The translations under genes and the position numbers were made by a program. 12,003 nucleotides of DNA from CAWEHT01 sp963808455 (GTDB lineage Bacteria; Chloroflexota; Anaerolineae; CG2-30-64-16), in NCBI GenBank assembly GCA_963808455.1, contig CAWEHT010000435.1, forward strand, positions 1 through 12,003. Reading direction: 5' to 3'. Below, in pieces: positions 1-6,468 of this stretch. The notes beneath the pieces were generated by a model, which was not told where the DNA came from, did not search any database, and was given only the letters and a program-made list of their open reading frames with translations. The stretch's first letter is position 1, and every line of letters begins with the position of its first letter.

Positions 1-780
1 GCCCCAGCTGCCCCATGACAAGAAGCCGCTGGCCGGCTCTTCGAAGTGCAGCAGCATCTGGACCGATGGATCCTTGAAGAGCAAGGCCGTCGGCTTCAGA
101 AGGATGGCCTGGCCGGGAGCCAGGTCGCGGTAAAAGACGTTGCCGCCAGCATGCAAGAGCAGCAGGCCAGGGCCGCCGCTCGCCGAGAAGCGATCCATGA
201 ACGCACCGAGCGGGTAGTGCGTCTCCTGGTCATCGCCGCTCCCCGTGGTGAACCAGATATTGGTGGCGTACCAATCGTAGGTCACCTGGCTGGTGGCCAC
301 CAGGAAGATATGCTCGCGCACGTCCACCGCGCGACCGGGCTGGAGCGGCAAGGCGAGCAACTCGCCCGGCAGGTCGCGCGAAAAGGCGATGTGGCCTGGC
401 CCGTGGGCCTGCGTCATGATGAGAGGCATGCCGGCAAGCATGCGCTTCCACGCGCCCTTGAGCGACATCGCGGTCACTTTGACCTGCGTGTCCATCCAGA
501 GCAGTGAGTGGTGCGCGAAATAGACGCCGTCGCCCGGCGCCAGGTCCATATCGGCCACAGGCACGTACTTGCCCTCAATCTGGCAGTAGGACTTGCCAAA
601 CTGGATCTTGGCCATGTCCTTTTCGCCCTGAACTTCCGACCAGCCTGATTGGGTGCTCAGCTTGCGGACGTCGATGCTTGCCCCGCAACCGGGACAGCTC
701 AACGAGTTGCCGGTGCTGGTTGTTCCGCACCACTGGCAGGTGTAACTGCGGGCGGGTGCTGCCGACGCATCGTTGGACAT
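1..780 (-). CDS. AIM24-family protein with N-terminal zinc ribbon (3' end outside window)
   Basis: The frame is open for 260 codons from ATG at 780 to the window edge, so the C-terminus is missing. Residues about 15-34 hold two CxxC pairs (CQWC and CPGC, 11 residues apart), a zinc ribbon. From about residue 56 the protein follows the AIM24 fold (MAKIQFG, then CQIEGKYVPVADMDLAPGDGVYF, HGPGHIAFSRD, LPLQPGRAVDVREHIFL, FMDRF, GLLLLHAGGNVF). The start is supported by AGAGG seven bases upstream. It lies 11 bases after the stop of a clearly homologous gene, so the two form an operon of paralogues. AIM24 proteins are beta-rich; the mitochondrial member supports inner-membrane organisation, and the bacterial role is not established. 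About 30 residues should remain beyond the edge, judging from the paralogue. No signal peptide or membrane segment is visible. Confidence 0.85.
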   Translation of the reverse strand, partial: MSNDASAAPARSYTCQWCGTTSTGNSLSCPGCGASIDVRKLSTQSGWSEVQGEKDMAKIQFGKSYCQIEGKYVPVADMDLAPGDGVYFAHHSLLWMDTQVKVTAMSLKGAWKRMLAGMPLIMTQAHGPGHIAFSRDLPGELLALPLQPGRAVDVREHIFLVATSQVTYDWYATNIWFTTGSGDDQETHYPLGAFMDRFSASGGPGLLLLHAGGNVFYRDLAPGQAILLKPTALLFKDPSVQMLLHFEEPASGFLSWGSWG

Positions 781-791
781 CGTTCAGCCTC

Positions 792-1454
792 TCATTCCGT
801 GACGTGGTGCACGTACATCGATTGGATGCCGACCCGTCCGGGGCCAGTCATCTTGGCCAGGTTGATCGAGGTGCCGCCGAAAAGGCCGGTAGTGAGCTGC
901 ACGGGCTGCACATTCATGGTGACGCTGGAATCCTTGTAGAGGAAGCCGCCCGGCTCGATCAGGATGTTCTCTCCGGCAGCCAGGCGCCGCTCGAACACGT
1001 TGCCGTAACCGTGCAGGATGACCAGGCCGGGCTCGTTGCCCGTTACGAAGCGGTCCATGAACATCCCCTGCCCGCCGAACAGGATGTTGCGCAGCCCCTT
1101 GATACGCACGTACGAGTAGTTGATATGATGCGAAGCGAGCAGGAAAGCGTGCTCTCGCACATCCAGCTCCATACCCGGATGCAGCGGCAAGATGACCAGC
1201 TCACCGGTGGCGTCACGCGAGAACGCCACACGCCCCGGCCCGGTGGCAACGCTGATAATGAAAGGCATCCCGGCCAGCGCGCGTTTCATGCCACCAGACA
1301 GCGGCATCACCGTCATCGGCACGGCATCGTCCTTCCAGAGCATGACGTGGTGTTCGAAATAGACTGCATCTCCCGGCGCCAGGTTGATCTCGGCGACCGG
1401 AACGATCTCGCCCTCGACCTGGCACGTGCTGGAGCCAAAGTGCAGCTCGGTCAA
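792..1454 (-). CDS. AIM24-family protein, C-terminal (AIM24) part of a frameshifted gene
   Basis: 220 codons from TTG at 1454 to TGA at 792. The whole stretch aligns with the AIM24 domain of the neighbouring paralogue: ELHFGSSTCQVEGEIVPVAEINLAPGD, GPGRVAFSRD, LPLHPGMELDVREHAFL, FMDRF, LVILHGYGNVFERRLAAGENILIEP. It begins exactly where the zinc-ribbon frame (1451-1654) stops; TTG and TGA overlap as TTGA. In the paralogue the two parts are one protein, and one extra T in GATTGA would fuse them here with the same spacing after the shared SGW motif. No good ribosome binding site precedes the TTG, which favours a frameshift over a separate gene. Fused length would be 287 residues. A truly split, translationally coupled pair is the alternative. 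Confidence 0.8.
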   Translation of the reverse strand: MTELHFGSSTCQVEGEIVPVAEINLAPGDAVYFEHHVMLWKDDAVPMTVMPLSGGMKRALAGMPFIISVATGPGRVAFSRDATGELVILPLHPGMELDVREHAFLLASHHINYSYVRIKGLRNILFGGQGMFMDRFVTGNEPGLVILHGYGNVFERRLAAGENILIEPGGFLYKDSSVTMNVQPVQLTTGLFGGTSINLAKMTGPGRVGIQSMYVHHVTE

Positions 1455-1654
1455 TCTTTAATGCGCGGTGCTTCCCGCCAGCCAGACTCGCTCACGAGAT
1501 TGCGGATGTCCAGCGGCGCGCCGCAAGCGCGGCAGCTCACCGCGCTGACCTCGTTCATCGACTGGCACCACTGGCATTGGATGCGCTGCAGCGGACCGGA
1601 GGCCGCCTCAGGCGCGGATGTGGGGTGTTCCGGGAGTCCCTGCGGATCGGACAT
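1451..1654 (-). CDS. Zinc-ribbon N-terminal part of the second AIM24 protein
   Basis: 67 codons from ATG at 1654. Two CxxC pairs (CQWC, CRAC) 11 residues apart form a zinc ribbon, followed by the linker LDIRNLVSESGWREAPRIKD. The neighbouring paralogue has the matching IDVRKLSTQSGWSEVQGEKD directly fused to its AIM24 domain. A TTG at 1675 would give a longer form, but a strong AAGGAGG lies eight bases before ATG 1654, so this start is chosen. It is the first gene after the promoter at 1778-1806. As it stands it would be a small free zinc-ribbon protein; more likely it is the front end of the AIM24 protein downstream, separated by a one-base deletion. Confidence 0.7.
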   Translation of the reverse strand: MSDPQGLPEHPTSAPEAASGPLQRIQCQWCQSMNEVSAVSCRACGAPLDIRNLVSESGWREAPRIKD

Positions 1655-1662
1655 AGCCTTTG

Positions 1663-1669
1663 CCTCCTT
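1663..1669 (-). promoter_or_regulatory. Ribosome binding site of the zinc-ribbon/AIM24 gene
   Basis: AAGGAGG on the minus strand, eight bases before ATG 1654. It lies inside the coding region that the alternative TTG start at 1675 would give, and so argues for the ATG. Confidence 0.75.
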
Positions 1670-1728
1670 GCTCAACTTGTGTGGAGTGGTCGGGCGCCCT
1701 GGTCAGGCAGTGGAAAAGAGAATACGGC

Positions 1729-1746
1729 CCTGCCTGCTTGGGCAGG
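1729..1746 (-). other. Stem-loop in the AIM24 operon leader
   Basis: CCTGCC and GGCAGG form a 6-bp stem around a 6-base loop (an alternative 5-bp stem with a 4-base loop is possible). It sits in the roughly 115-base leader between the promoter and the first start codon. A pyrimidine-rich TTCTCTTTT follows a few bases after the stem. It could be a weak attenuator or only leader structure. Confidence 0.3.
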
Positions 1747-1777
1747 ACGGACCTGGCCCCAGCCGGCATCAGGTCAC

Positions 1778-1806
1778 ATAGTAACCCGACTTCGGTGGAC
1801 GGTCAA
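1778..1806 (-). promoter_or_regulatory. Sigma-70-type promoter of the AIM24 operon
   Basis: On the minus strand, TTGACC (1806-1801), a 17-base spacer, and TACTAT (1783-1778). Five of six bases match the -35 consensus. Transcription would start near 1771 and run into the zinc-ribbon/AIM24 genes. It lies between the end of the nucleoside kinase (1866) and the AIM24 start (1654), where a promoter is expected. Confidence 0.65.
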
Positions 1807-1843
1807 GATCATCGCTTCCTGTGGGGGCGCGCCCATCAAGATC
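1803..1843. repeat. Direct repeat TCAAGATC x2 at the AIM24 promoter
   Basis: The octamer TCAAGATC occurs at 1803-1810 and 1836-1843, 33 bases apart (about three helical turns). The first copy overlaps the -35 element. Between them lies the palindrome GGGCGCGCCC (1825-1834). This spacing suits a protein bound on one face of the helix, but two 8-mers may also be chance. Confidence 0.3.
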
Positions 1844-1865
1844 CCACCTGGCTTGCGCGGGGCCC

Positions 1866-2324
1866 CTACAGCTGCAGCTCCAATGCCTCCAGGTTCGAGC
1901 CTCCCACGAATTCCCTGAGGATCGAATTGTCGGGTATCTGGTCGCCTGCCATCGGCATGAACCACTGAAGAAACGCCAACAGGCGCTTGGCTTCGACGTG
2001 GCCGGGCCGGCCGGGCTCGACCTGAAGCAGCAGCGGTTCGGCATAGGGCTTGAGCGCCGACAGCTCATAGACGAGCGCCGAGTTGAACATCACGTCGGCG
2101 TTCTCCTGATAGGGGAAAATATAGAGGCGCTCGCCGCGCCGCACGCTCTGCCAACGGGCGATGGTGTCGCCGGCCGAGTAGCCTCGGGTGCGGGCATCGC
2201 GCACGATGCGGCGGATGAGCCGCGTGTCGGTGGTCGGCACCCGGTTATGGCGGTCGATGTTGAGCTGCGTCAACGCCGAGATATAGATGCGATAGATACG
2301 ATCGGGGGGCACGTGCGGCACGAG
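1866..2324 (-). CDS. Nucleoside (uridine-type) kinase, C-terminal part of a frameshifted gene
   Basis: 152 codons ending at TAG 1866. The reading begins LVPHVPPDRIYRIYISALTQ and contains DRHNRVPTTDTRLIRRIVRD, RGYSAGDTIARW, VRRGE and IFPYQENADVMFNSALVYELSALKPYAEPLL, the usual C-terminal half of the kinase domain in TGS-type nucleoside kinases. It follows directly on GLNPR in the upstream frame (2326-3609). Removing one base (position 2325, T on this strand) joins them to give NPRLVPHVPPD, as expected for the family. There is no separate ribosome binding site, so I read this as one gene of 580 residues. A GTG at 2321 could start a free fragment but would lack the P-loop. Confidence 0.85.
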   Translation of the reverse strand, partial: LVPHVPPDRIYRIYISALTQLNIDRHNRVPTTDTRLIRRIVRDARTRGYSAGDTIARWQSVRRGERLYIFPYQENADVMFNSALVYELSALKPYAEPLLLQVEPGRPGHVEAKRLLAFLQWFMPMAGDQIPDNSILREFVGGSNLEALELQL

Positions 2325-3609
2325 ATCTCGGGTTCAGCCCGTGGATGCCTTCCACCAGCAGCACATGGTCGGGCCCTAGCTGGATGGTCCGGCCAGGCTC
2401 CCGCTTCCCGCTCACGAAGTTGAATCTTGGCAGCTGGACCACCTGGCCGGACATGAGCTGCAGCAAATCCTGGTTGAACCGTTTCAGGTCGACCGCCTCC
2501 AAGACCTCGAAATCCAGGTTGCCCTCCGCGTCGCGCGGGCTCAGCTCGCGATCGACAAAGAAATCATCCAGCCCGATGGGGATCGGCCGCATGCCGTTGG
2601 CCAGCAGCTGCACCGCCAGGCGCTTGGCAAAAGTGGTCTTGCCCGATGAAGACGGGCCCGCCATCAGGACTAGCTTGACCTGCCCGCGGCGTTCGGCGAT
2701 CTGCGAAGCGATCTCCGCGATGCGTTGCTCGTGCAAGGCCTCGGCCACGAGTATGATCTCGTTCTTCCGTCCAGCTTCGATGGCACCGTTGAGCTCACCC
2801 ACATTCTCAACGCCAAGCAGGCGCAGGGTCTCGTGGTACTCGTGAAAAACCGTGATCAGCTTCGGATATTCTACGACCGGATCGAGCTCATTCCTGGTGC
2901 GCGGGGGAAAGCGAAGGATGAAACCCGGTGGGTAGTAGGTCAGCGCGAAATAAGGCAGATAGCCCGTCGAAGGCACCATGTAGCCGTGGAAGTAATTGCT
3001 GAACGCCCGCAACGTGTAAAGTGTAAGGTAATCCTTACGGCGGTACGCCAGCAGTTTCACCTTGTCTTCATCACCACGCCGCCGAAACATGGCGATCGCC
3101 TCGCCCAACGGCACGCGTTGCTTGGCGATATGCAGGTCTGCCGTTACGAGCTCATGCATGCGCCCTTCCAGGGCCGCCAACTCCTCCGGGGTGAAGTTCG
3201 GCCGGCCCTGCACTTCGCAGTAGTAGCCGCCGAAGGTGACGGAGTGGTTAACGTGAATCTTCACGGTCGGCGGCATGAGTTCGTGCACGGCCACCAGCAG
3301 CAGAAAGGTGAGGGAACGGCGGTAAATGCGGCTGCCGTCCCAGTCCGCAGCCGTGACGGGGATCACCTCCACGTCTTTCTCAACCCTATAGGTCAGCTCG
3401 CGCAGCTCACCATCGATGAGCGCGGCCAGCACCGGCGATACCCAGGGCTGATCCGCGCCTGCCGCCTGGATGTAGTTCTCCAGCGGCATGCCGACGGGCG
3501 CCTCGAGGATCCGGCCATCGTTGAGCCAGGCCTGCGCCGTGGTGCGCGCCTGGCCGGGCCGCACCAGGTTAGGGGTTGCCGCGGACTGAGCTGGTTGAGT
3601 AGCAGTCAT
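2245..3609 (-). CDS. TGS-domain nucleoside kinase (uridine/cytidine kinase type), N-terminal part of a frameshifted gene
   Basis: Phosphorylates a nucleoside, probably uridine or cytidine by family, for pyrimidine salvage; cytoplasmic. Residues about 22-85 look like a TGS domain; about 115-190 resemble the second additional domain of threonyl-tRNA synthetase (HVNHSVTFGGYY, then LHIAKQRVPLGEAIAMF); the kinase domain starts near 310 with the P-loop GPSSSGKT at 318-325, followed by IPIGLDDFFVDR and VLLVEGIHGLNPR. Homology stops at residue 428 (2326). The last 26 codons to the stop at 2245 are out of frame, and the proper continuation is at 1866-2324. ATG 3609 overlaps the purA stop as ATGA, and GGAGAG lies a few bases before it, so translation is probably coupled to purA. 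The exact substrate is not shown by the sequence. Confidence 0.88.
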   Translation of the reverse strand: MTATQPAQSAATPNLVRPGQARTTAQAWLNDGRILEAPVGMPLENYIQAAGADQPWVSPVLAALIDGELRELTYRVEKDVEVIPVTAADWDGSRIYRRSLTFLLLVAVHELMPPTVKIHVNHSVTFGGYYCEVQGRPNFTPEELAALEGRMHELVTADLHIAKQRVPLGEAIAMFRRRGDEDKVKLLAYRRKDYLTLYTLRAFSNYFHGYMVPSTGYLPYFALTYYPPGFILRFPPRTRNELDPVVEYPKLITVFHEYHETLRLLGVENVGELNGAIEAGRKNEIILVAEALHEQRIAEIASQIAERRGQVKLVLMAGPSSSGKTTFAKRLAVQLLANGMRPIPIGLDDFFVDRELSPRDAEGNLDFEVLEAVDLKRFNQDLLQLMSGQVVQLPRFNFVSGKREPGRTIQLGPDHVLLVEGIHGLNPRSRAARAPRSYLSHLYLGVDAAQHRPP

Positions 3610-4397
3610 CTGGGATCTCTCCAGGCCCCCCCAAGGTCGATCATCGCCTCACGCTCCGGGCCCACCGAAACATAGCGCAGCGGCGTCCCGGCCAGCTCGG
3701 AGATCCGTGTAACGTAAGCCTGGGCAGCGCGAGGTAGATCGCCCCACCGGTGCGCGCCGGCAGTTGGCGCCTGCCAACCAGGCAGGGTTTCATACACCGG
3801 CACTGCCTGTTCCAGCAATGAGGTATGGGGCAGCTCCTCGACCTCCCGATCCTCGATCCGGTAGGCGAGGCAGATCTTCAGCTCGGGCAGGCTGTCGAGG
3901 ACATCGAGCTTGGTGATGGCGAGGCCGGTGAAGCCATTGAGCCACGCCGCGCGCCGGAGGGCTACGGCGTCCAGCCACCCGCAGCGGCGCGGTCGCCCGG
4001 TCGTCGCGCCGTATTCGCCGCCCACCTCGCGCAGATACTGCCCGGTGGCATCATGCAACTCGACCGGAAACGGGCCCGCCCCAACGCACGTGGAATAGGC
4101 CTTGACCACGCCGATGACCTGCTGGATGGCCGAAGGGGGCAACCCCGCGCCGGCAGAGGCGCCGCCGGCAATCGGGTTGGACGACGTCACGTAAGGGTAG
4201 ATGCCCCAATCCAGGTCGCGCATGACGCCCAGCTGGCCTTCGAGCAGGATTTGCCGATCGCGCCGCACCGCCTCACGCAGCAGCGGCAGGGGGTCCACGA
4301 TCATCGGAACCAGCGCCTCGGCCCAGGCCTGGCACGTCGCCCAAAGGGCATCCACCTCCAGCGGCGGGAGGCCAAAGGCAGCCAACGCCCGGTTAGC
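3606..4397 (-). CDS. purA: Adenylosuccinate synthetase, C-terminal part of frameshifted purA
   Basis: 263 codons ending at TGA 3606. Clear PurA motifs: YPYVTSSNPIAGGA, KAYSTCVGAGPFPVELHDATG, EYGATTGRPRRCGWLDAVALRRA, the guanine-specificity motif TKLDVLD, and YETLPGW. It continues the N-terminal part (4393-4896), which stops at PRG*. Dropping one C of the CC at 4397-4398 gives RLELVVPRANRALAAFG and a 429-residue protein, the normal family length. Two points differ from E. coli PurA: EGAQG, which contacts IMP, reads EGQLG here (4227-4241), and HGTYPYV reads WGIYPYV; the usual TRVG reads TCVG. This may be a divergent subfamily rather than a defect. The stop overlaps the next gene's start by 4 bases. 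Confidence 0.88.
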   Translation of the reverse strand, partial: ANRALAAFGLPPLEVDALWATCQAWAEALVPMIVDPLPLLREAVRRDRQILLEGQLGVMRDLDWGIYPYVTSSNPIAGGASAGAGLPPSAIQQVIGVVKAYSTCVGAGPFPVELHDATGQYLREVGGEYGATTGRPRRCGWLDAVALRRAAWLNGFTGLAITKLDVLDSLPELKICLAYRIEDREVEELPHTSLLEQAVPVYETLPGWQAPTAGAHRWGDLPRAAQAYVTRISELAGTPLRYVSVGPEREAMIDLGGAWRDPR

Positions 4398-4896
4398 CGC
4401 GCGGCACCACCAACTCCAGCCGGCAGCGCAGGTAGTCCGGATGCTGCAGGTCGCCGATGCGCAGCCCGTTGCGTGCGGCCCTATCGGCATACGCCGGCCC
4501 GATGCCGCGCCCTGTGGTCCCGATGGCAGCTCCGGCCCGGGCCTTTTCTTCCTGCCCATCCAACAGGACGTGATAAGGCATCACCATCTGGGCGCCGGCA
4601 GAGATCGCCAGCCCGTCTAGGCTCACATCTGCGGCGGCCAGCTGCTCCATCTCTTCGAGCAAGCGCGCGGGATTGATCACCATCCCCGTGCCAAGCAAGC
4701 ACAAAGCCCGCGGATTGAAGATGCCCGAGGGAACGAGATGCAGCTTGAAGGTGCCGTGCTCGTTCACCACGGTGTGGCCGGCGTTGTCGCCGCCTTGATA
4801 GCGCACGACAAGGTCAGCCTGCTGCGCCAGGTAATCAACCACCCGGCCCTTGCCTTCGTCGCCCCATTGCGCTCCCACGATCGCTGTCACTGACAT
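4393..4896 (-). CDS. purA: Adenylosuccinate synthetase, N-terminal part of frameshifted purA
   Basis: Catalyses the GTP-dependent joining of IMP and aspartate, the first committed step to AMP. Starting at ATG 4896: GAQWGDEGKGR (catalytic Asp and P-loop), VRYQGGDNAGHTVV (catalytic His), LHLVPSGIF, and AIGTTGRGIGPAYADRAARNGLRIGDL (IMP binding). The frame ends at TAA 4393, just past RRLELVVPR, about 40% into the protein; the rest is at 3606-4397. AAGAGG lies eight bases before ATG 4896. A TTG at 4923 is in frame but has no such site. The gene is first in a two-gene purine/pyrimidine operon with the nucleoside kinase. Confidence 0.9.
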   Translation of the reverse strand: MSVTAIVGAQWGDEGKGRVVDYLAQQADLVVRYQGGDNAGHTVVNEHGTFKLHLVPSGIFNPRALCLLGTGMVINPARLLEEMEQLAAADVSLDGLAISAGAQMVMPYHVLLDGQEEKARAGAAIGTTGRGIGPAYADRAARNGLRIGDLQHPDYLRCRLELVVPRG

Positions 4897-4914
4897 ATAT
4901 GTCGCCTCTTGCGA

Positions 4915-4931
4915 CCGGCGCAAGCCGCCGG
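4915..4931 (-). other. GC stem-loop next to the purA ribosome binding site
   Basis: CCGGCG (4915-4920) pairs with CGCCGG (4926-4931) around a 5-base loop. In the purA mRNA the stem ends four bases before the AAGAGG ribosome binding site (4910-4905). There is no T-tract, so it is not a terminator; it could affect ribosome access. Confidence 0.4.
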
Positions 4932-4951
4932 CAAATCATAAGTGGAAGGCC

Positions 4952-4960
4952 ATTGTAACA
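4952..4960 (-). promoter_or_regulatory. Probable extended -10 promoter of purA
   Basis: TGTTACAAT on the minus strand fits TGn plus a -10 hexamer. No good -35 lies 15-18 bases further up, which is common for extended -10 promoters. It is about 56 bases before ATG 4896. Confidence 0.45.
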
Positions 4961-4970
4961 CAAGACTGCC

Positions 4971-5000
4971 TTGACATGCTCCATGCCGTTCTGCTACACT
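4971..5000 (+). promoter_or_regulatory. Sigma-70-type promoter of the acyltransferase gene
   Basis: TTGACA (4971-4976), an 18-base spacer, and TACACT (4995-5000). The -35 is a perfect consensus. Transcription would start near 5007, leaving a leader of about 100 bases with a small AGCGC/GCGCT hairpin at 5071-5084. It is divergent from the purA promoter, whose -10 lies only 14 bases away. Confidence 0.55.
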
Positions 5001-5110
5001 CGCGCCACCTGCACACCACCGCGTCCAACACAAAGCCATGGGTTTCTGACTGTAGCATTCCACGCCTGTCAGCGCAGAAGCGCTCCGACACACAATCGCA
5101 CTGGAGGAGT

Positions 5111-6298
5111 ATGAACTCAACATGGCAAGGCAGCGCAACGGTTCCCGGGTCTCTCGCATTGCCCGGGGTCGCAGAGAGGCCCATGGCCGCGGCGACACGC
5201 CTGTACTTCTTTGACAACCTGCGGGTCCTTGTCATCTTCCTGGTGGTCGTTCTGCACAGCATCATGTGCTACATGGCCTATGCACCGGCGTGGTGGTACG
5301 TCGTCGATAAACAGCACAGCATGTTTCTCTTGATGCTGGTGCTCTTGATCGACGTGCCGATCATGCAGGCCATGTTCTTCATCAGCGGGTATTTTGCCCT
5401 GCCTTCGTTGCTGCGCCGGGGCCCTGGCACCTTCCTTCGTGACAAGTTCGTCAGGATCGGGATCCCGTGGATCTTTGGCGCGCTGGTCCTGGCGCCGCCG
5501 ACCACTTACATGATCCTTTTCAGCCGCCATGTTCCGATGGGGTTCCGCACCTTCTGGCGAACGCAGTTCTGGGGCCCGCTGTACCAGCAGTCGGTCTACT
5601 GGTACCTGGGTGTGTTGTTCGCTTTGTTCGCGCTGCTCGCCCTGGCCTATGCTGTGAGCGCCGACTTGCGCACGGTTCAGCGGCAGAACTCAGCACCGTC
5701 GTGCTGGCTGTTCGTGGGGTTCCTGGTAATCATGGCGGTTCCCTTCATACTCCTCAACCGATCGTTCGACATGGACACCTGGTCTAACAACTATCTGTTT
5801 GTCTACCAACCGCTGCGCGTGCCGCTCTATATCGGTTACTTTGTCTTGGGCATCCTGGCGGAGCGGCGCCGCTGGTTCACTGCCGAAGGCTATAAGCCTG
5901 GTGGGGTACTCTGGGGCAGTCTGTGCGTCATGTCGGCCGGAGCGTATCTGTATCTCAGGATGGCCGGCGTCGGTGCAGCCAGGTCGCCCGCTCTGCCCCT
6001 GGCGGCTGCCGGCGTGCTCTTCAATGTCTACTGTTTAGCGGCCTTGCTGGCCGCCGTGGCGCTGTTTCGCCGGGGTGTCAACGGTGCCGGCCCCACTCAG
6101 ACCAGCCTGGCGGCCAGCTCCTACGGGATCTACTACGTCCATCCCTTGATCCTGTTCCCGCTGGCCTATCTCCTGACTGGAGTCAGCTGGCCGTTGGCGA
6201 TCAAGGCCGTGCTGCTCGTCGGCGTGACTTTCATCCTCTCCTGGGCCGTGAGCGCCCTCTTGTTGCGGCGGGCACCGCTCCTGCGAAGGATGTTCTGA
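5111..6298 (+). CDS. Multi-spanning membrane acyltransferase (acyltransferase 3 / OpgC-like)
   Basis: Likely transfers an acyl group to a cell-surface polysaccharide or glycan across the membrane; the substrate is unknown. The 395-residue protein begins with the family signature RLYFFDNLRVLVIFLVVVLHS, whose His (about residue 49) matches the conserved catalytic His of the family. FISGYFALPSLLRRGPGTFLRDKFVRIGIPW follows, then about ten hydrophobic helices, and SYGIYYVHPLIL near the end, also typical. GGAGGAG stands just before ATG 5111, rather close; ATG 5183 (371 residues) is an alternative and would remove only a non-conserved leader. The frame is open further upstream to 4850, but that would run through the promoter and into purA. 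It is an intact, single-gene unit. A sugar-modifying role fits the glycosyltransferase next door, but the two are convergent. Confidence 0.88.
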   Translation: MNSTWQGSATVPGSLALPGVAERPMAAATRLYFFDNLRVLVIFLVVVLHSIMCYMAYAPAWWYVVDKQHSMFLLMLVLLIDVPIMQAMFFISGYFALPSLLRRGPGTFLRDKFVRIGIPWIFGALVLAPPTTYMILFSRHVPMGFRTFWRTQFWGPLYQQSVYWYLGVLFALFALLALAYAVSADLRTVQRQNSAPSCWLFVGFLVIMAVPFILLNRSFDMDTWSNNYLFVYQPLRVPLYIGYFVLGILAERRRWFTAEGYKPGGVLWGSLCVMSAGAYLYLRMAGVGAARSPALPLAAAGVLFNVYCLAALLAAVALFRRGVNGAGPTQTSLAASSYGIYYVHPLILFPLAYLLTGVSWPLAIKAVLLVGVTFILSWAVSALLLRRAPLLRRMF

Positions 6299-6302
6299 GA
6301 GC

Positions 6303-6347
6303 GCGGGTAGCCCGCACCAGGGCGCCGGCGCCATACCAGGCCCCTGG
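6303..6347 (+). terminator. Cluster of GC stem-loops after the acyltransferase gene
   Basis: Three short inverted repeats in a row: GCGGG-TAG-CCCGC (6303-6315), the palindrome GGCGCCGGCGCC (6321-6332), and CCAG-GCCC-CTGG (6336-6347). They start four bases after the stop. None has a T-tract, so they may protect or end the mRNA but are not a standard intrinsic terminator. The rest of the gap to 6468 shows nothing I recognise. Confidence 0.3.
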
Positions 6348-6468
6348 CAGGTGCGTCGCAGACACAGCCGAAAGCCTATGGGCTCAACCGCGCCGGCTAC
6401 CTGACGCAATGCCTCTCTGCCAGAGCGCGGCTGTATGCTGGGGATTCAGGGCCGCGACGCGCGCCGGC

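Noticed and set aside
504..1781. Long plus-strand open frame of 425 codons across the AIM24 genes
   Set aside because: It is antisense to two recognisable AIM24 genes, shows no family motifs, and results from high GC content.
2725..3675. Plus-strand open frame of 316 codons across the nucleoside kinase
   Set aside because: It is antisense to the TGS and kinase domains, and has no motifs and no ribosome binding site.
3825..4676. Plus-strand open frame of 283 codons across purA
   Set aside because: It is antisense to clear PurA motifs; its Arg/Gly/Ala-rich product is typical of GC-rich shadow frames.
4850..5110. N-terminal extension of the acyltransferase to 4850
   Set aside because: It would read through the promoter and antisense into purA, and has no homology to the family; the ribosome binding site is at 5103-5109.
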